Notes: a model not told the origin generated them from the sequence alone. A DNA stretch of 64,000 nt from Tenrec ecaudatus (GCF_050624435.1 NC_134536.1:127310758-127374757), one strand, 5' to 3'. Shown: positions 20,778-31,029, counted from the first letter of the stretch. Made by a program: numbers and translations.

Positions 20778-21665
20778 TTGTTATTAATGGCTGTTGAGTC
20801 AGCTCCAATTCACGGCAACCAGATGTATAACAGAACCAAATACTGCCTGGTCCTATGCTGTCCTGAAAACCACTAGTGTGTGTGGTAGTTACACACTCTG
20901 TTGTCAATTTGAGACTTAAGAGTGAAGGGGTGCAGTTTAGGCTGTCAATCAGGCTGCAGCATAATGACTCATTTGGAGGCACTAGGAGTTAAATAGCTCG
21001 CTGGAGGTGAGACATACAGACATACTCCTTGCGAGACATTCCTGTTGACAAGACACATGGAGCCATGCTAGAGCCCTGGAGCTGGAGAAGCCACGTGGAG
21101 ACCTCTGCCAGCGCTGAGATCTTTACAATGCCACTGGATCCACAAGACTTTCCACCCACTGGCCTGTGATCTTCCTGCATTCAGCGTCATTGTATGTGTT
21201 TCATGAGTTTGAAGAGGAATTTACAGATTGGTATCAGACCTATGGGCTAACATCAGACTTATGGGCTTGATCTGGATTGAACTGGGATGTTTTCTTTATA
21301 TACAATTGCTCTTTGATGTAAAACTCTTATACACATATGAGTGTCTATGAATTTGTTTCTATAGTCTACCCAGACTTGCACCGTGTGTTTGAGGCCCTTG
21401 TTGTAGCTCGCTCTTAGGTGGGTGTATCTCCTGGAGGTCTGGCCTTTGCTAGCAGCTGATCTTTCCTGATGACTTGACAGAAGTAAGCAAGTGGGAGTGT
21501 CAGCTTTCTTGCTTCCAAGTAACATTCGAGTTGTATTCTTCAAAGACGGAATGGTCTGTTCTCTTGGCTGTCCATGGTGTGTTCCATAGTGTTCAATGAC
21601 ACCAGAGTTGGAATTTCATCTTGTCTTCTGTTGCCCCTTCTCGCTGTCCAGTATGCTGGCAGCAG
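20778..21665 (-). mobile_element. RTE LINE 3' end split by an LTR
   Basis: The inverted RTE tail (GGCTGTTGAGTCAGCTCCAA, CCTGGTCCTATGCTGTCCTG) ends at 20880. The element resumes at 21383 (GTTTGAGGCCCTTGTTGTAG) and continues as diverged RTE to about 21665. The gap is a family A LTR. Confidence 0.65.
20876..21387 (+). mobile_element. Solo LTR (family A), complete, with perfect 5-bp duplications
   Basis: The LTR at 20881-21382 starts TGTGGTAGTTACACACTCTG and ends ACCCAGACTTGCACC. It is flanked by GTGTG at 20876-20880 and 21383-21387. About 502 bp long, it defines the full length of family A. The terminal CA has mutated. Confidence 0.85.
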
Positions 21666-22926
21666 ATTAAAGGTTCTGATCAGACTGTAAGGGCGGTGTT
21701 TGTTCAATGCGATCTGACTCAATATGCCCCAGGTAGATGCTACTGCTGCATCACGTTTTCACCTAATTGCTGTTATCATCTGATGGACCCACGTCCCTCA
21801 GAAGCTACTTTGAGAAGTGTTTCTCTAAAAGCACACACAGGCACAGACACACTCAAGGGCTCTTCATTTGATCCCTTCCAGGTGCACCTTCTAGGCCCCA
21901 GTTGCAAGCCCTGTCTTCCCACCCTACTTCAATATAGTCATGCCCCCAAGACCCTAGAAGACAGGGTCTCCACAATGGTCACCGAGTGCCTGAAGAGCAC
22001 TTCATGAATGACAATATCTGGGCTGCCTGCCACATCCCACTCCCATCTCTGGGCAGACAAGAGGTTGCTCCTCCCAGATGTCCCCTGGGGGTGGGAGGAG
22101 GCAGATGGCCACAGCCTTCAGCTGTGGGTTCTTTCAGGATCTGGCCCCATGGACTAGCTGCCTATCCTGCCAGCCCTTATAGGAAAGCCAGAAGGGGGCA
22201 GCCCTTATTGCCGAATAAGCAAGGTAAGCAAGGGCTTATTCGTGCTTACTTAGCCATCGACAGGGCACAATTCCTTTCTTTTGTTTTAACCCCCCCATCC
22301 AAGATTCTGCGTGCAGGCCTGGCTGGCATCTGTCTCTCTCCCAACCCCACAGCCCCTTCCTGCAGAATCAAAGCCTCGTTTCACAATTACACTCCCTGGA
22401 CAAGGACAGAGCGCCCAAAAGACCAAGCACACATGGCCTGACTTACGATTCTATAGTGAACAATGTCACATGGCTTCACCTCCAATAGCAAGGTAAGCGC
22501 GGGTCTACCTGTGCTGACGTACTCCTCAGTAGTCAAGGAAAGGTCTCCATCACCACACAGACACCCCTGGATGTGACCAGGGCTGGGAGAAGGGAGGAAA
22601 GGCCACTTGGTAGAGTGGGGGAAGAGAGGGACACATTGTCTTGGGCGAAGGGAAGGCAAGTACATAGAGAAGAAGGGGAACGATCCTAGAGTCTCATAAT
22701 GAAACAGCTACAGTAGTCTAAGACGTCTTTGCTTCCCTGGCTTACTGTGTCGGTGAGGGATGACAGGCCTGGCCACATTGGCCCAACACAGACATCCTGA
22801 CCTGTGGGCAGTCCGTGCTCTGAGCTCCCCCAAGGTGGGCTAAGGCTTTGGTGGGTCTGTATGACCATTCACCTTCTCCCTCCACCCTTTTTATTTCACC
22901 TCCGCCTTGTCACAAGTGCTGCTTAT
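21666..22926. other. Unique segment with a CTCF-like motif and a short hairpin
   Basis: Unique sequence throughout. It includes a CTCF-like motif at 22188-22203 and an inverted repeat CGAATAAGC/GCTTATTCG at 22212-22220 and 22234-22242. A related GCAAGGTAAGC block recurs at 22489. Open frames of up to 151 codons have no family motif and overlap on both strands. Confidence 0.35.
22188..22203 (+). promoter_or_regulatory. CTCF-like motif
   Basis: CCAGAAGGGGGCAGCC fits the CTCF core (CCA..AG.GGGC..) almost perfectly and is outside any recognised repeat. Sequence match only. Confidence 0.4.
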
Positions 22927-23080
22927 CTGCCCATTGCCGTCAATGCATGGCGACCCCTGGGGGTCCAGCCGAGAAGTACTCTACGTGGTGTCCCCGACTT
23001 TACAAAGCAGATTGCCGGGCCTGACTTCCATGGTGCCCTGCATGGGCCCAGACAGCCAAACTTGGGGTTGAAAGTCAAGT
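22927..23080 (-). repeat. AfroSINE, diverged
   Basis: Inverted copy with CCCATTGCCGTCAATGCATG tail, CAAAGCAGATTGCCGGGCCT body and a shortened head. Confidence 0.65.
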
Positions 23081-23084
23081 GCAA

Positions 23085-23689
23085 ATGGTCTAACTCACTC
23101 AAGGACCTCTCACACAGGTGTGAGAGCCTCCTTCCTACACACCTCCTGCCCCCAACTCCAGAGAAAGACCTGGCCCTCGACTGCTGGAAATCAGCCCCGG
23201 GGGACCTTCTGGGTGACAACGATCCTGCCGCAATCAGGCACGCCTTGGGCACAGGGCTGGGACGTCCGAGAGTCAGGGCGGCCTAACTCCACCTCAGCAT
23301 CTGCTTCGGAGAAACCGGCAGCCTGTTACAGAGGTGGCGAGGATGAAAATGTATGACCCCAAAGCGCCCAGTAGGAAGCATGCTCTGGACACATGGCAAC
23401 TGCTCGAAAGTCATTATTTCCCTCGTGGCCTGACCCCACCAACCTCCGCCGCCCCCCCCACCTCAACCCCCACCCCCAAGTTGGGAACGCAAGGAGGGCT
23501 CAGTGGAGGCGCTTGGAGTGGAATTTCTCCCACAGCCTGGTAGCAGGAGGCAGCGCCACTCCCCAGTGGGGAATAGCCAGGCCCAGCAGAGGGGCCCAAA
23601 GACCCTGTGATTAGAGAGAGAAGTGGATTCAGATGGCCAGGAAATATGGAAACTCACTACTGTGCCCAGTAGCCGGGATGGTTGGAAAT
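23085..23689. other. Unique segment
   Basis: C-rich stretch at 23440-23480. Long overlapping open frames on both strands reflect G/C content; no motif is recognised. Confidence 0.3.
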
Positions 23690-23900
23690 CTATATGTGCA
23701 GTTAATTTTTTCCAGTTCCTTCGAACTCGGCTGCCCTGCAGACTTCTGCTGTCTGCCCAAGGGTGGAGGGCTGCTCGACTTTGAGGAGTTTTTCCTATAA
23801 AAATAGCCCTGTGGCGAATATTCTTTGCAGTGTGAAGTGGAAAATTACCTGGATGGGGTTTCCCGTGAAACAGCAAACTGTCCGAGACAGCTGGAGGAAC
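23690..23900. promoter_or_regulatory. Candidate regulatory island with a MEF2-like site
   Basis: Non-repetitive sequence with CCTATAAAAATAGCCC at about 23795, close to the MEF2 A/T core. It also has GCAGTTAATTTTTTCCAG at 23698 and AATATTCTTTGCAG at 23817. Its motif-rich A/T character contrasts with the G-rich flanks. Function is inference. Confidence 0.25.
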
Positions 23901-24194
23901 TCCTGGGCTGAGAGCGAGATAGGGAGCAAGCTGGGGGTGGGGGTGGTGCAGAACAAAAGAAAGGGGGGGAGGAGTCTGGGTCCAACCTGGGGGGGGGGAG
24001 CCTAGCGACCCGAGTCTCCTTGGCATGAGAAGCTGATCTCTAGCTGGCGGCAGCATCCTCGGCTTGCCTTTTAAAGCCTCCTCATCTACCCTCAATCCAA
24101 CTATGTAACCTGAACAACTTTTCCGGTTGTCCCATTAACAGCACCCTGGAGTGCAAGTAGAAAGCACACTAGACATGAACATCCGCTCAGAGCC

Positions 24195-24295
24195 AGACAG
24201 CTTCCATCCAGCCTCTGCCCTGCTAGTTCTTTGCTGTGTTACCTGAGGCAAGTTACTTAACCTCTCCGAGCATCTGTTAGCTATTATTGTCTTTG
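24195..24295 (+). repeat. MIR SINE
   Basis: The core CTGTGTTACCTGAGGCAAGT followed by TACTTAACCTCTCCGAGC is the typical MIR segment. Confidence 0.75.
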
Positions 24296-24324
24296 TTATC
24301 ATGGTTGGATTTTTTTCCTTGTTA

Positions 24325-24740
24325 TGAAGAGTGTCTTCATTTCTAAATGCTGCTATGATAGAAGTACCACAAGGGGGTGGATGTAATGAACAGAAATTTA
24401 TTTTCTCACAGTTTCCAAACCCAAACTCACTGCCTCTGAGTCATTTCCAACTCTTTCTTGTAAGGTCCTGGGGGGAGTTCCTTGTCTCTTTTCAGTTCCT
24501 GTTCCTTGGGCCTATGGCAATCTTCATGTGACAATCTACACACACCCCACACAGACACACAGACACACACTCTGTGCTCCCTGCTTCTGTACCTAATCAG
24601 TTCTTTTTATATCTCAGAAGTGACATGTGTGAGACACATGTATGCTGATATGGCCTCATTAACATAACACAGAAAATCCTATTCCCAAATGGAATTATAG
24701 CCACAGATACAGTGGTTAAGATTTACAACTTACGTTTTGG
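24325..24740 (-). mobile_element. MaLR-type LTR with a small AfroSINE insertion
   Basis: Inverted LTR of the MLT/MST/THE type: CAGAAATTTATTTTCTCACAG at the start, then TGATATGGCCTCATTAACAT, AAATGGAATTATAGCCACAG and a GTTTTGGGGGGCAGACA end. At about 24417-24460 CCAAACCCAAACTCACTGCC marks a truncated inverted AfroSINE. Confidence 0.7.
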
Positions 24741-24904
24741 GGGGCAGACATATGAAAGACTTACAATATTTGGGCCTAAGAATGAACAGGTCTTGAAACA
24801 ATGGCAAATTGTGTGCTCCGCCCTCCTGGGGTGAGATGGAGCAGACCAGTGAGACGTCCTGTAGGAGGTGGTATTCAAGTGAGGCTTTGTAGGGCAAACT
24901 TTGG

Positions 24905-25488
24905 AAAGAGAGGAGACTGGGTTCTCTAGAGAAGCAAAACCAGAGAGGATTAGATATGTATCTATACAGAGAGCCTTGTCTCTGTGAAATGAGTCACACA
25001 GTCATAGTGACCAAAGTCTGTGGGTGACATGTCAGGCTGGAAGCTTCTCCGCATTCAGAGTTGCGGAGGCTGATGAGCCCAAGAACATCCAGTGATTCAG
25101 CAGATTTCTGGCTGCAGAAGCAAATGAATTTCAAGGTTGGCAGATAAGATGACAGGCTGCTGACAGCTCCTAAGAGGATCAGCGGGCAATTCAATAGGCT
25201 ACTGGCTCAAACACAAAGAACCAGAAAGGTCAGATGACAAGACAGATGCAGGATTCGTATCCAGCAAAAAGCAAGCAAGCTTTACCAGAGCATCCACGTC
25301 TGTTGGAAGCAGGCCACACCCCTGAGAGAACTCCCTTTCCATTAACTGGCTGCTTATAGCAGATCTCATCATGGATGTGATTACATTGTATTAGCGCTCA
25401 TCACAGGGCATGACTACATCTTTACTGCCAAACCACTGAGACTCCTGGCCCGGCCACGATGACACACAATCTTGACTAGCCCCAACAG
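24905..25488 (-). mobile_element. LTR (family C), ERV class III-like
   Basis: On the minus strand it starts TGTTGGGGCTAGTCAAGATT and ends CTGGTTTTGCTTCTCTAGAG, the same end sequence as family B. Length is about 580 bp. No internal sequence is attached. It directly abuts the MaLR LTR at 25520. Confidence 0.65.
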
Positions 25489-25519
25489 GAACGACGAACA
25501 TACATGGACGAAGCCACAA

Positions 25520-26030
25520 AGACGGAGCATTCGTTTCTTAGGGCGACTGTAACCAGTCACCATCAGCTTTAAAATAATTCTCTCTTCTACCATTGGTTCT
25601 AGAAACTGAAATCTGAGGCTAAGGTGTGACCACGGCCATGAATCCTTCCTTGGCTCCTCTCAGCTTCTGGTGGTTGCCAATCATCCTTGGCATTGCTTGA
25701 CTTATAACTACATTATCCCAGTCTCTGTGCCTTCACGCTGCTGTCACATTGCCTTCTCCCCAGGCATCTGTCTGTGTCTTCAGCTGATCTTCTTAGATTG
25801 GAAATCCTTAGGCTGAGGGCATACCTTAATTAAGTGTGACCTCATTCTAACTTGACTAATTGAGGGCACAATTAACTAATTTAGGACTAATTGAGGGTAC
25901 ACCCAAATTCAGTATGACTTCATTCAAACTTGACTAATTATGTCCACAAATCCTCTAGTTCCAAATAAGGTCATAATCTGGGGTCCCGGGTGGATGTGGA
26001 TTTGGTGGGGGGACATTATTCAGCATGAGA
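25520..26030 (-). mobile_element. MLT1-type MaLR LTR with an internal duplication
   Basis: Inverted MLT1: GGGCGACTGTAACCAGTCAC, GTGTCTTCAGCTGATCTTCT, TCTAGTTCCAAATAAGGTCA and GGGGGGACATTATTCAGCAT at the end. The GACCTCATTCTAACTTGACT segment is present twice, at about 25812-25861 and 25887-25939, as an imperfect tandem copy with a 75-bp period. Confidence 0.75.
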
Positions 26031-26615
26031 TGCACAGAGGAGCCTGTGTGCTGGAGGATGGGGAGGTGGGGTAGGGTGTCTTACGGCCCTGGGGAGTCGA
26101 AGAGGAGGGACTATAGTGGGGAGGGGGAGAGAGGGGTGAACAGATGACAAGACTCAAGGCCCGGTCAGGGAAACAGAGACCCATAGAGAACACAAGCTGC
26201 TTAGACGCAGCATTCACACCAAGACCTAGAGCGCACTGAGTGGGGGCTGAGACCACAGAGGCAATGCAGGAGCGGGAAAGAAATGTCCTGGCTTCTCTCC
26301 ACTCCCTCCCTCCAATCTCCCACCATTGCCTCCCGTGGATGGAGCGACCCAACAAGAAGCCCTGCCTGGTCAGGGCACCTGAGGACCTCACCCCGCTGCG
26401 GAACGGAGGTGGCTGAGCAAGTGAGTGGTGCAGGTGACCAGAGCATGACTGGATACAGAGGGAATTTTCAACTCAGAGCTGGCCTCGCTTCTGAAGCACC
26501 TGTGGGCGAACGTGAACCTGCAATATATCCCTTAGCAGCCAAGCATGTTAACCTCTTTGCACCAGCCAGGACCCCAGAAGTCACAATTCTCTAGCTGACA
26601 CAAAACTGTCCCTGG
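26031..26615. other. Unique segment
   Basis: G-rich on the plus strand to 26280 and otherwise unremarkable. No repeat recognised. Confidence 0.3.
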
Positions 26616-26618
26616 AGA

Positions 26619-26740
26619 CGCCCTGGTGGAGCAATGGTTAGCGCCCAGCCCATACCCCTGATGTGGCTGGATCGAACCCACCACTGCTCCTCTGAGAATG
26701 GGCCGTAGCCACGTGGGAACTTGTTTACAGGAGACAAACT
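26619..26740 (+). repeat. AfroSINE, tRNA-like head
   Basis: Plus-strand head GACGCCCTGGTGGAGCAATG, then GGCTGGATCGAACCCACCAC (box B). It lacks the RTE-like tail. Confidence 0.75.
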
Positions 26741-27554
26741 CCTCCACGGGCACACAGGGGCCAAAGGGTGTGCAGGGCATCGAGAAGACCATCAATCAGC
26801 ATTAGGTTTGTTTTCTGGAAACGGAGCCGGAAGGCAGAGATGGTTGGAGCACCAAGGGGCCAGTGAGAGGCGCCCAAGGAGAACAGGGTGGAGGCGAGGG
26901 AGAGAGGCCTGGCCTGCTGCAATCAGTCAAAATAGCAGGTGCGGGCAGACTTCAAAGGCCAGGGCCGGGGTGGGAATCCTGCGGGCCCTGCCCCTGTTGA
27001 ATAACCATGCCACCTCTGACAAATCACAGGGCCCCTCTGGTCCCGTGTTCCTCCACACTCGGGGACGTGCCAACCTCACAGGCCCGATGCGAGGAGGAAG
27101 CAAACGCATCCAGTTTGATTCCTGTTGTTTTCCGGACGATGAAATCGTGTCATCGCAGGCTGCCAGGGAATCGGAGGTGAGTGTGACAGGAGACAGGGAA
27201 GAGGGCCCAGGCTCCAGGTCCCCCAGAGGTGCGCCCCGCTGGGCTCCGCCGCAAACGTGAAGCCTGGAGGTTGAAGTCCACGCAGCGGTGTTGCGGAAGA
27301 AAGGCTGGCTGCCGGGCTCCGTGAGCATGACAGCGGAGAAGTTCCCCCCGGGGACGCATGGGGCTGAGTTTGGGGTGGGGTGTTTGTTTGTTTTTAACCC
27401 AGCCACGCCTCCCAGTGCCTTACTCCGCCCACCTGGACCCCCCACCTGAAGCGGAGGTCCTCCGGGGTTCCGGGCAGGAAGGATGCAGCGGAGGAGGGCC
27501 GGTCCAGCGACGACTGAAGCGGAGCCAGGCAGCGAGGGGCTGAGACCCGCGGTA
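26741..27554. other. Unique G/C-rich segment
   Basis: G/C-rich and CpG-containing but not dense enough to call a CpG island by eye. Around 27125-27185 a stretch ends GAATCGGAG/GTGAGTGTG, which matches a 5' splice site at 27176/27177. No matching coding exon or acceptor is convincing. Confidence 0.3.
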
Positions 27555-27568
27555 GCGCCAGATGGCGC
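27555..27568. promoter_or_regulatory. CTCF-like motif, near-palindromic
   Basis: GCGCCAGATGGCGC matches the CTCF core (CCAG.TGGCGC) and is almost an inverted repeat, so either orientation is possible. It lies in unique G/C-rich DNA. Sequence match only. Confidence 0.45.
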
Positions 27569-27689
27569 AAGCAGGGGGAGACAGGGCAGGGCCAGTGGGA
27601 GGGCCGCTCCCTGCCCCTGCTTATCACGGAGGCCCTGGAGTCAAGGAACCGGGCGCCAGGACAGGAAAGAACAGGGGAGAAATTAGAGG

Positions 27690-27840
27690 CCAAATGTGAG
27701 GTTAATAAAAACGACTTTATCCAATCAAACTCCTAAAGCAGCTGCAACCCTGTAACGGCCGCCGGCCAAAGTCGCTGGTGCCCCGATGTTTCACTTTGGT
27801 TAATTATCTAATAGCTTGCAGGAGTCCCTGTAAGCCCAGG
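27690..27840. promoter_or_regulatory. Candidate regulatory island with HNF1/homeodomain-like sites
   Basis: A sharply A/T-rich island in G/C-rich surroundings. It contains GTTAATAAAAACGACTTTAT, CCAATCAAACTCC and GGTTAATTATCTAATAG. The last resembles an HNF1 site (GGTTAAT.ATTAAC) and holds a TAATTA homeodomain core. No repeat is recognised. Function is inference. Confidence 0.35.
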
Positions 27841-28155
27841 ACTGGCACATTTTTCTGTTCTCCTTACCCCACCCCCACCTTCTGGCTCCTGGGCCTTCCT
27901 CCCCTCCAAGCCAGCCTTAGCGTCACCTGGACCAGGCCTGTGGGAATGTCAGGCGGGAAGGAGACTGGTCTTCTGTGTCGGCTGTCACTAGCATGACATT
28001 GAAATGTCTGGCTCCTTTCGTCTGCTCTTTGTCAAAGGGGTGCTGTGTCCTCCTCGCCGCGAATCTTCTAGACCCCAGTGTGTTCCACTCCAGCAGGTGC
28101 CTTCTGGGAATCATAGCGCCCTGAGGGCCGCCCCCTCAGAGGCTGCTGGTCTGGG
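27841..28155. other. Unique segment
   Basis: C-rich stretch at 27865-27910; otherwise nothing recognised. Confidence 0.3.
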
Positions 28156-28158
28156 CAA

Positions 28159-28362
28159 ACCAAGCAAGACCAAACTCACTGCCATCAAGTCGGTTCCGAC
28201 TCACGGCGAGCCTATAGGGCAGGGGGAAAGGGCTCCTGGGAGTCACTCTTTACTGGCATAGAACGCTCTGTGTCTTCTTTCTCCCTCGGAGCGACTGTGG
28301 TCTCTAACAGGTAACCTTGCAGGCAGAAGCCCACCGCGTCACCTCTAGGCCACAGGGCGCCA
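28159..28362 (-). repeat. AfroSINE
   Basis: Inverted copy: CATCAAGTCGGTTCCGACTC tail, body with TTTCTCCCTCGGAGCGACTG, head CCACAGGGCGCCAG. Confidence 0.8.
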
Positions 28363-28394
28363 GTAGGTAGATATTTTGTTCGTTCCTGCAACAG

Positions 28395-28590
28395 CCGCAC
28401 CACTGGTTGCTGGCCAGTGGACTCTGACTCACGGTGACCCTGTGTGTGTCCGTGGAGAGCCACGTTCCCCTGGGCTTGCAGTTTTTCAGAAGTAGACTTC
28501 CAGCCCTTTCTTCTGCGTGCCTCTGGGTGGACTTGAACCTACAACCTCCTGGTTAGCAGCAGGGATACCCCCGCCCATCACCAAGTATGG
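28395..28590 (-). repeat. AfroSINE
   Basis: Inverted copy with GACTCTGACTCACGGTGACC tail, CCAGCCCTTTCTTCTGCGTG body and CTGGGTGGACTTGAACCTAC box-B region, the same body variant as 39271 and 35473. Confidence 0.75.
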
Positions 28591-28975
28591 AAGATGAATA
28601 TGCCTTAGTGACCAGCTGTGTGGTGTGGGCTTGTAGCCTAGGGGAGTGCAGTGCATGCTACAGGGACTCGGGGTACCTCCAACTCTGACCAGAGCAGCTG
28701 GGGACTGCTCCCCAAACACGGTCAGCTGCGCTAGGTCTTTCAAGGAGTGACTGACCAGGAGGACCGAGCAGCCCCTGTCATGGGACAAAAGGACCGGGAC
28801 CGGGATTGCATATTGATGGGGTGGGGGTGATGGCAGGTGTACCTGGGGCAGGTGGGAACCAGGACTAATGACCAAACGATGGCCAGGGGAAACAGTCAAG
28901 GAAAGGGGGGTTTTAACCTGTTTGCTCTTCCAAGGGGGACTCCAAACTTTGCTAGAAATGGCTTGGGGTCTTTAT
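28591..28975. other. Unique segment
   Basis: Nothing recognised. Confidence 0.3.
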
Positions 28976-28979
28976 TCTA

Positions 28980-29158
28980 TCTCACTCACTCTCAGCAAGT
29001 CAATGCTGACTCCTAGGGGCCCCGTGAGACAGAATGGAGCTCCCCCTGTAGGTTTCCAAGACTATTCTGAGACTCTTCCTCCTGCAGAGCAGCTGGTGGT
29101 TTCAAACTACCGACCTTCAGGTTAGCAGCTCACGTGTCACCTTCTGTGCCACCAGGGT
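28980..29158 (-). repeat. AfroSINE
   Basis: Inverted copy: AGCAAGTCAATGCTGACTCC tail, TCCTCCTGCAGAGCAGCTGG, TTCAGGTTAGCAGCTCACGT and GTGCCACCAGGGTGC head. Confidence 0.8.
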
Positions 29159-29214
29159 GCACATCTATTCTACAGACAAAATGTTAAGCTGTCTTTATTC
29201 TACAGACATTAAAA

Positions 29215-29335
29215 ATAGAACCCTTGCCATTGAGCCCGTGGGACGGGTGGTGACTCCATTGGACAGAATAGCACCACGGGCTTTATGTTTAGAACCCTCT
29301 ACTACAGTGAGGTCCCTCCTATGGGCAGTAGGAAT
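29215..29335 (-). repeat. AfroSINE fragment
   Basis: CTTGCCATTGAGCCCGTGGG and ATTGGACAGAATAGCACCAC resemble the tail half of an inverted AfroSINE; the rest is lost. Confidence 0.45.
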
Positions 29336-29489
29336 GAGATACTCTCTTTGGCTGGATTCCCCCCACCCCCCAGAAGCAGGCCCTAAAACAAGGATTTTGG
29401 AGCAAGTGGTTTGGGGGAGGTGATTCCATGCTGAGGGGCTTGGGAAATGTGACAGGGAAGAAGAAAAAGCCAACGCAAGGTGCATTCGT

Positions 29490-29682
29490 AAGCAGGAGTC
29501 CCTGGTGGTGTCAAGGCACTCCGCCGCTAACCCAGAGGTCAGCGGTTCTAGTCTACCCAGAGGGACCTCACAAGAAAGGCCTGGTGATCTACTTCTAAAA
29601 AAGCAGCCGTTGAAAACACTATGGAGCCCAGTTCTACTCCGACCTACATGGGGTTGCACGGTGGGGAACACCAAGACACCAT
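29490..29682 (+). repeat. AfroSINE
   Basis: Plus-strand copy: AGGAGTCCCTGGTGGTGTCA head, GAGGTCAGCGGTTCTAGTCT (box B), AAGAAAGGCCTGGTGATCTA and GAGCCCAGTTCTACTCCGAC. Confidence 0.8.
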
Positions 29683-30501
29683 GCCTGCCCTGGAGAGCCT
29701 ACACCGGGAAGAGATGTAACATGAGTCTGCCGACAGGGCGTTGGAGGACATGTGAGGCAGGAGACCAACGCTGCCTAGGGAGCAGACTTAGAGATGAGCT
29801 GGGAAGGGGCCCAGACAGGTTGTTGGCAGGGTGGGGAGCAGTGGGGATAACTATGGAGTGGGAGGTACGGGCACAGTCGGCAATCAGCAGGTGGCCCCAA
29901 GCCACGTGGTCGACTCTGGACTGTGGGAACTGGAGAAGGAAAGTGTGAAGCGTAGATTGGGACCAGATTGCAAGGAATCTCGAATTCCAGACAGAGGTGT
30001 TCGCATTTAAGTCATTAGAAAGGGGAGCAGATTGAAAGGGTTATTTGTGGGGGGGAGGGGGTTCTTTTGTTTTAGTTTCTAATTCAGATTTAACGAGGGG
30101 AAATATTGGCCATATCTTGTTCAAAGAAAGCAGGGAAAGGGTATGGTTTCCACCAAAAGAGGGAACTCGGGCCAAGTCGGAGGATGCTAAGTTAATCTTT
30201 TTTTAACTTGGAGGGAACAATGTATGAACTAACACCTGGCAGTTTCTATGTGTATACGTCCCTGGCATTGAATGGGCTCTTCAAGCTTGTAACCATTTTC
30301 TCTATCCCGAAAAACAAATACCAACAACAACAACAATAAAACAGACCCAAAACAGGCTCTGAGCCGTACATAAGGGTTGTGTTGCTACAAAGCCCGAGTC
30401 CTTTATTAAACACAAATATCGCTGTGGGGAGCTGTCGCATCTGACATCTCCTCCACCTGGGTCTATCCGGTTTCCGAAGATGGGGTTTCTATCTCTCTAA
30501 C
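29683..30501. other. Unique segment with an old interspersed repeat
   Basis: Mostly unrecognised. The part 29960-30040 (GACCAGATTGCAAGGAATCT) resembles an old mammalian interspersed repeat also hinted at 38400-38450, but I cannot name it. Confidence 0.3.
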
Positions 30502-31027
30502 CCTTCTGAGGTAGTTAGTTTATTGTGCCAACCTGGCCGATAAACACATGTGGGGCTAATTGAAGGCGGGAGGGATAAATGGTGAGCCTCGCCTTTCTAG
30601 TTCTCGGGTCTCTTGCTTTCTGATGGTCGGACCAGGGTACAGCTGCCTTAGCCAGTTCCCTGCTTTAGCTGGCAAGACTCACTTCCTGCATGATGTCCCT
30701 GAGGAGAAGCCACATGTACCCCAATGCAACCCTGGGTGCTGGAGCAGCCGTGTGGAGACCCCTCTCAGCTCTGAGATGCTTACACGTTCACTGACTCGGC
30801 TTTCCTCCTGCAGTCAGCATCGTTGTGTCTGTTCTGTGAGATGGAGCTGGACTTTGTGGATTGGTGTTGGACATATGGGTTAATGGATTAATGTTGGACT
30901 TGTGGGCTTGGGCAGCACTGGGTTGGGATGTTTTCTTGATGCACACTTAACCTTTATATATAACTCTCTCTTATACATGAGTTTCTGTGGATTTGTTTCT
31001 TTAAAGTGCCCGGACTAACACACCTTC
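30502..31027 (+). mobile_element. Solo LTR, chimeric (B-type head, A-type tail), perfect 5-bp duplications
   Basis: The LTR at 30507-31022 begins TGAGGTAGTTAGTTTATTGT (family B head). From about 30740 it reads as family A (GTGTGGAGACCCCTCTCAGC, TTGGACATATGGG), ending GCCCGGACTAACACA. It is flanked by perfect CCTTC duplications at 30502-30506 and 31023-31027, so it integrated as one unit. No internal sequence is attached. Confidence 0.85.
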
Positions 31028-31029
31028 CT

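Noticed and set aside
23463-24095. 210-codon minus-strand open frame
   Set aside because: Proline- and serine-rich translation typical of C-rich DNA; it spans a candidate regulatory island and an opposite-strand frame of 80 codons.
26619-26740. Possible tRNA gene with A and B boxes
   Set aside because: It is an AfroSINE head in plus orientation; the body following it belongs to the SINE.
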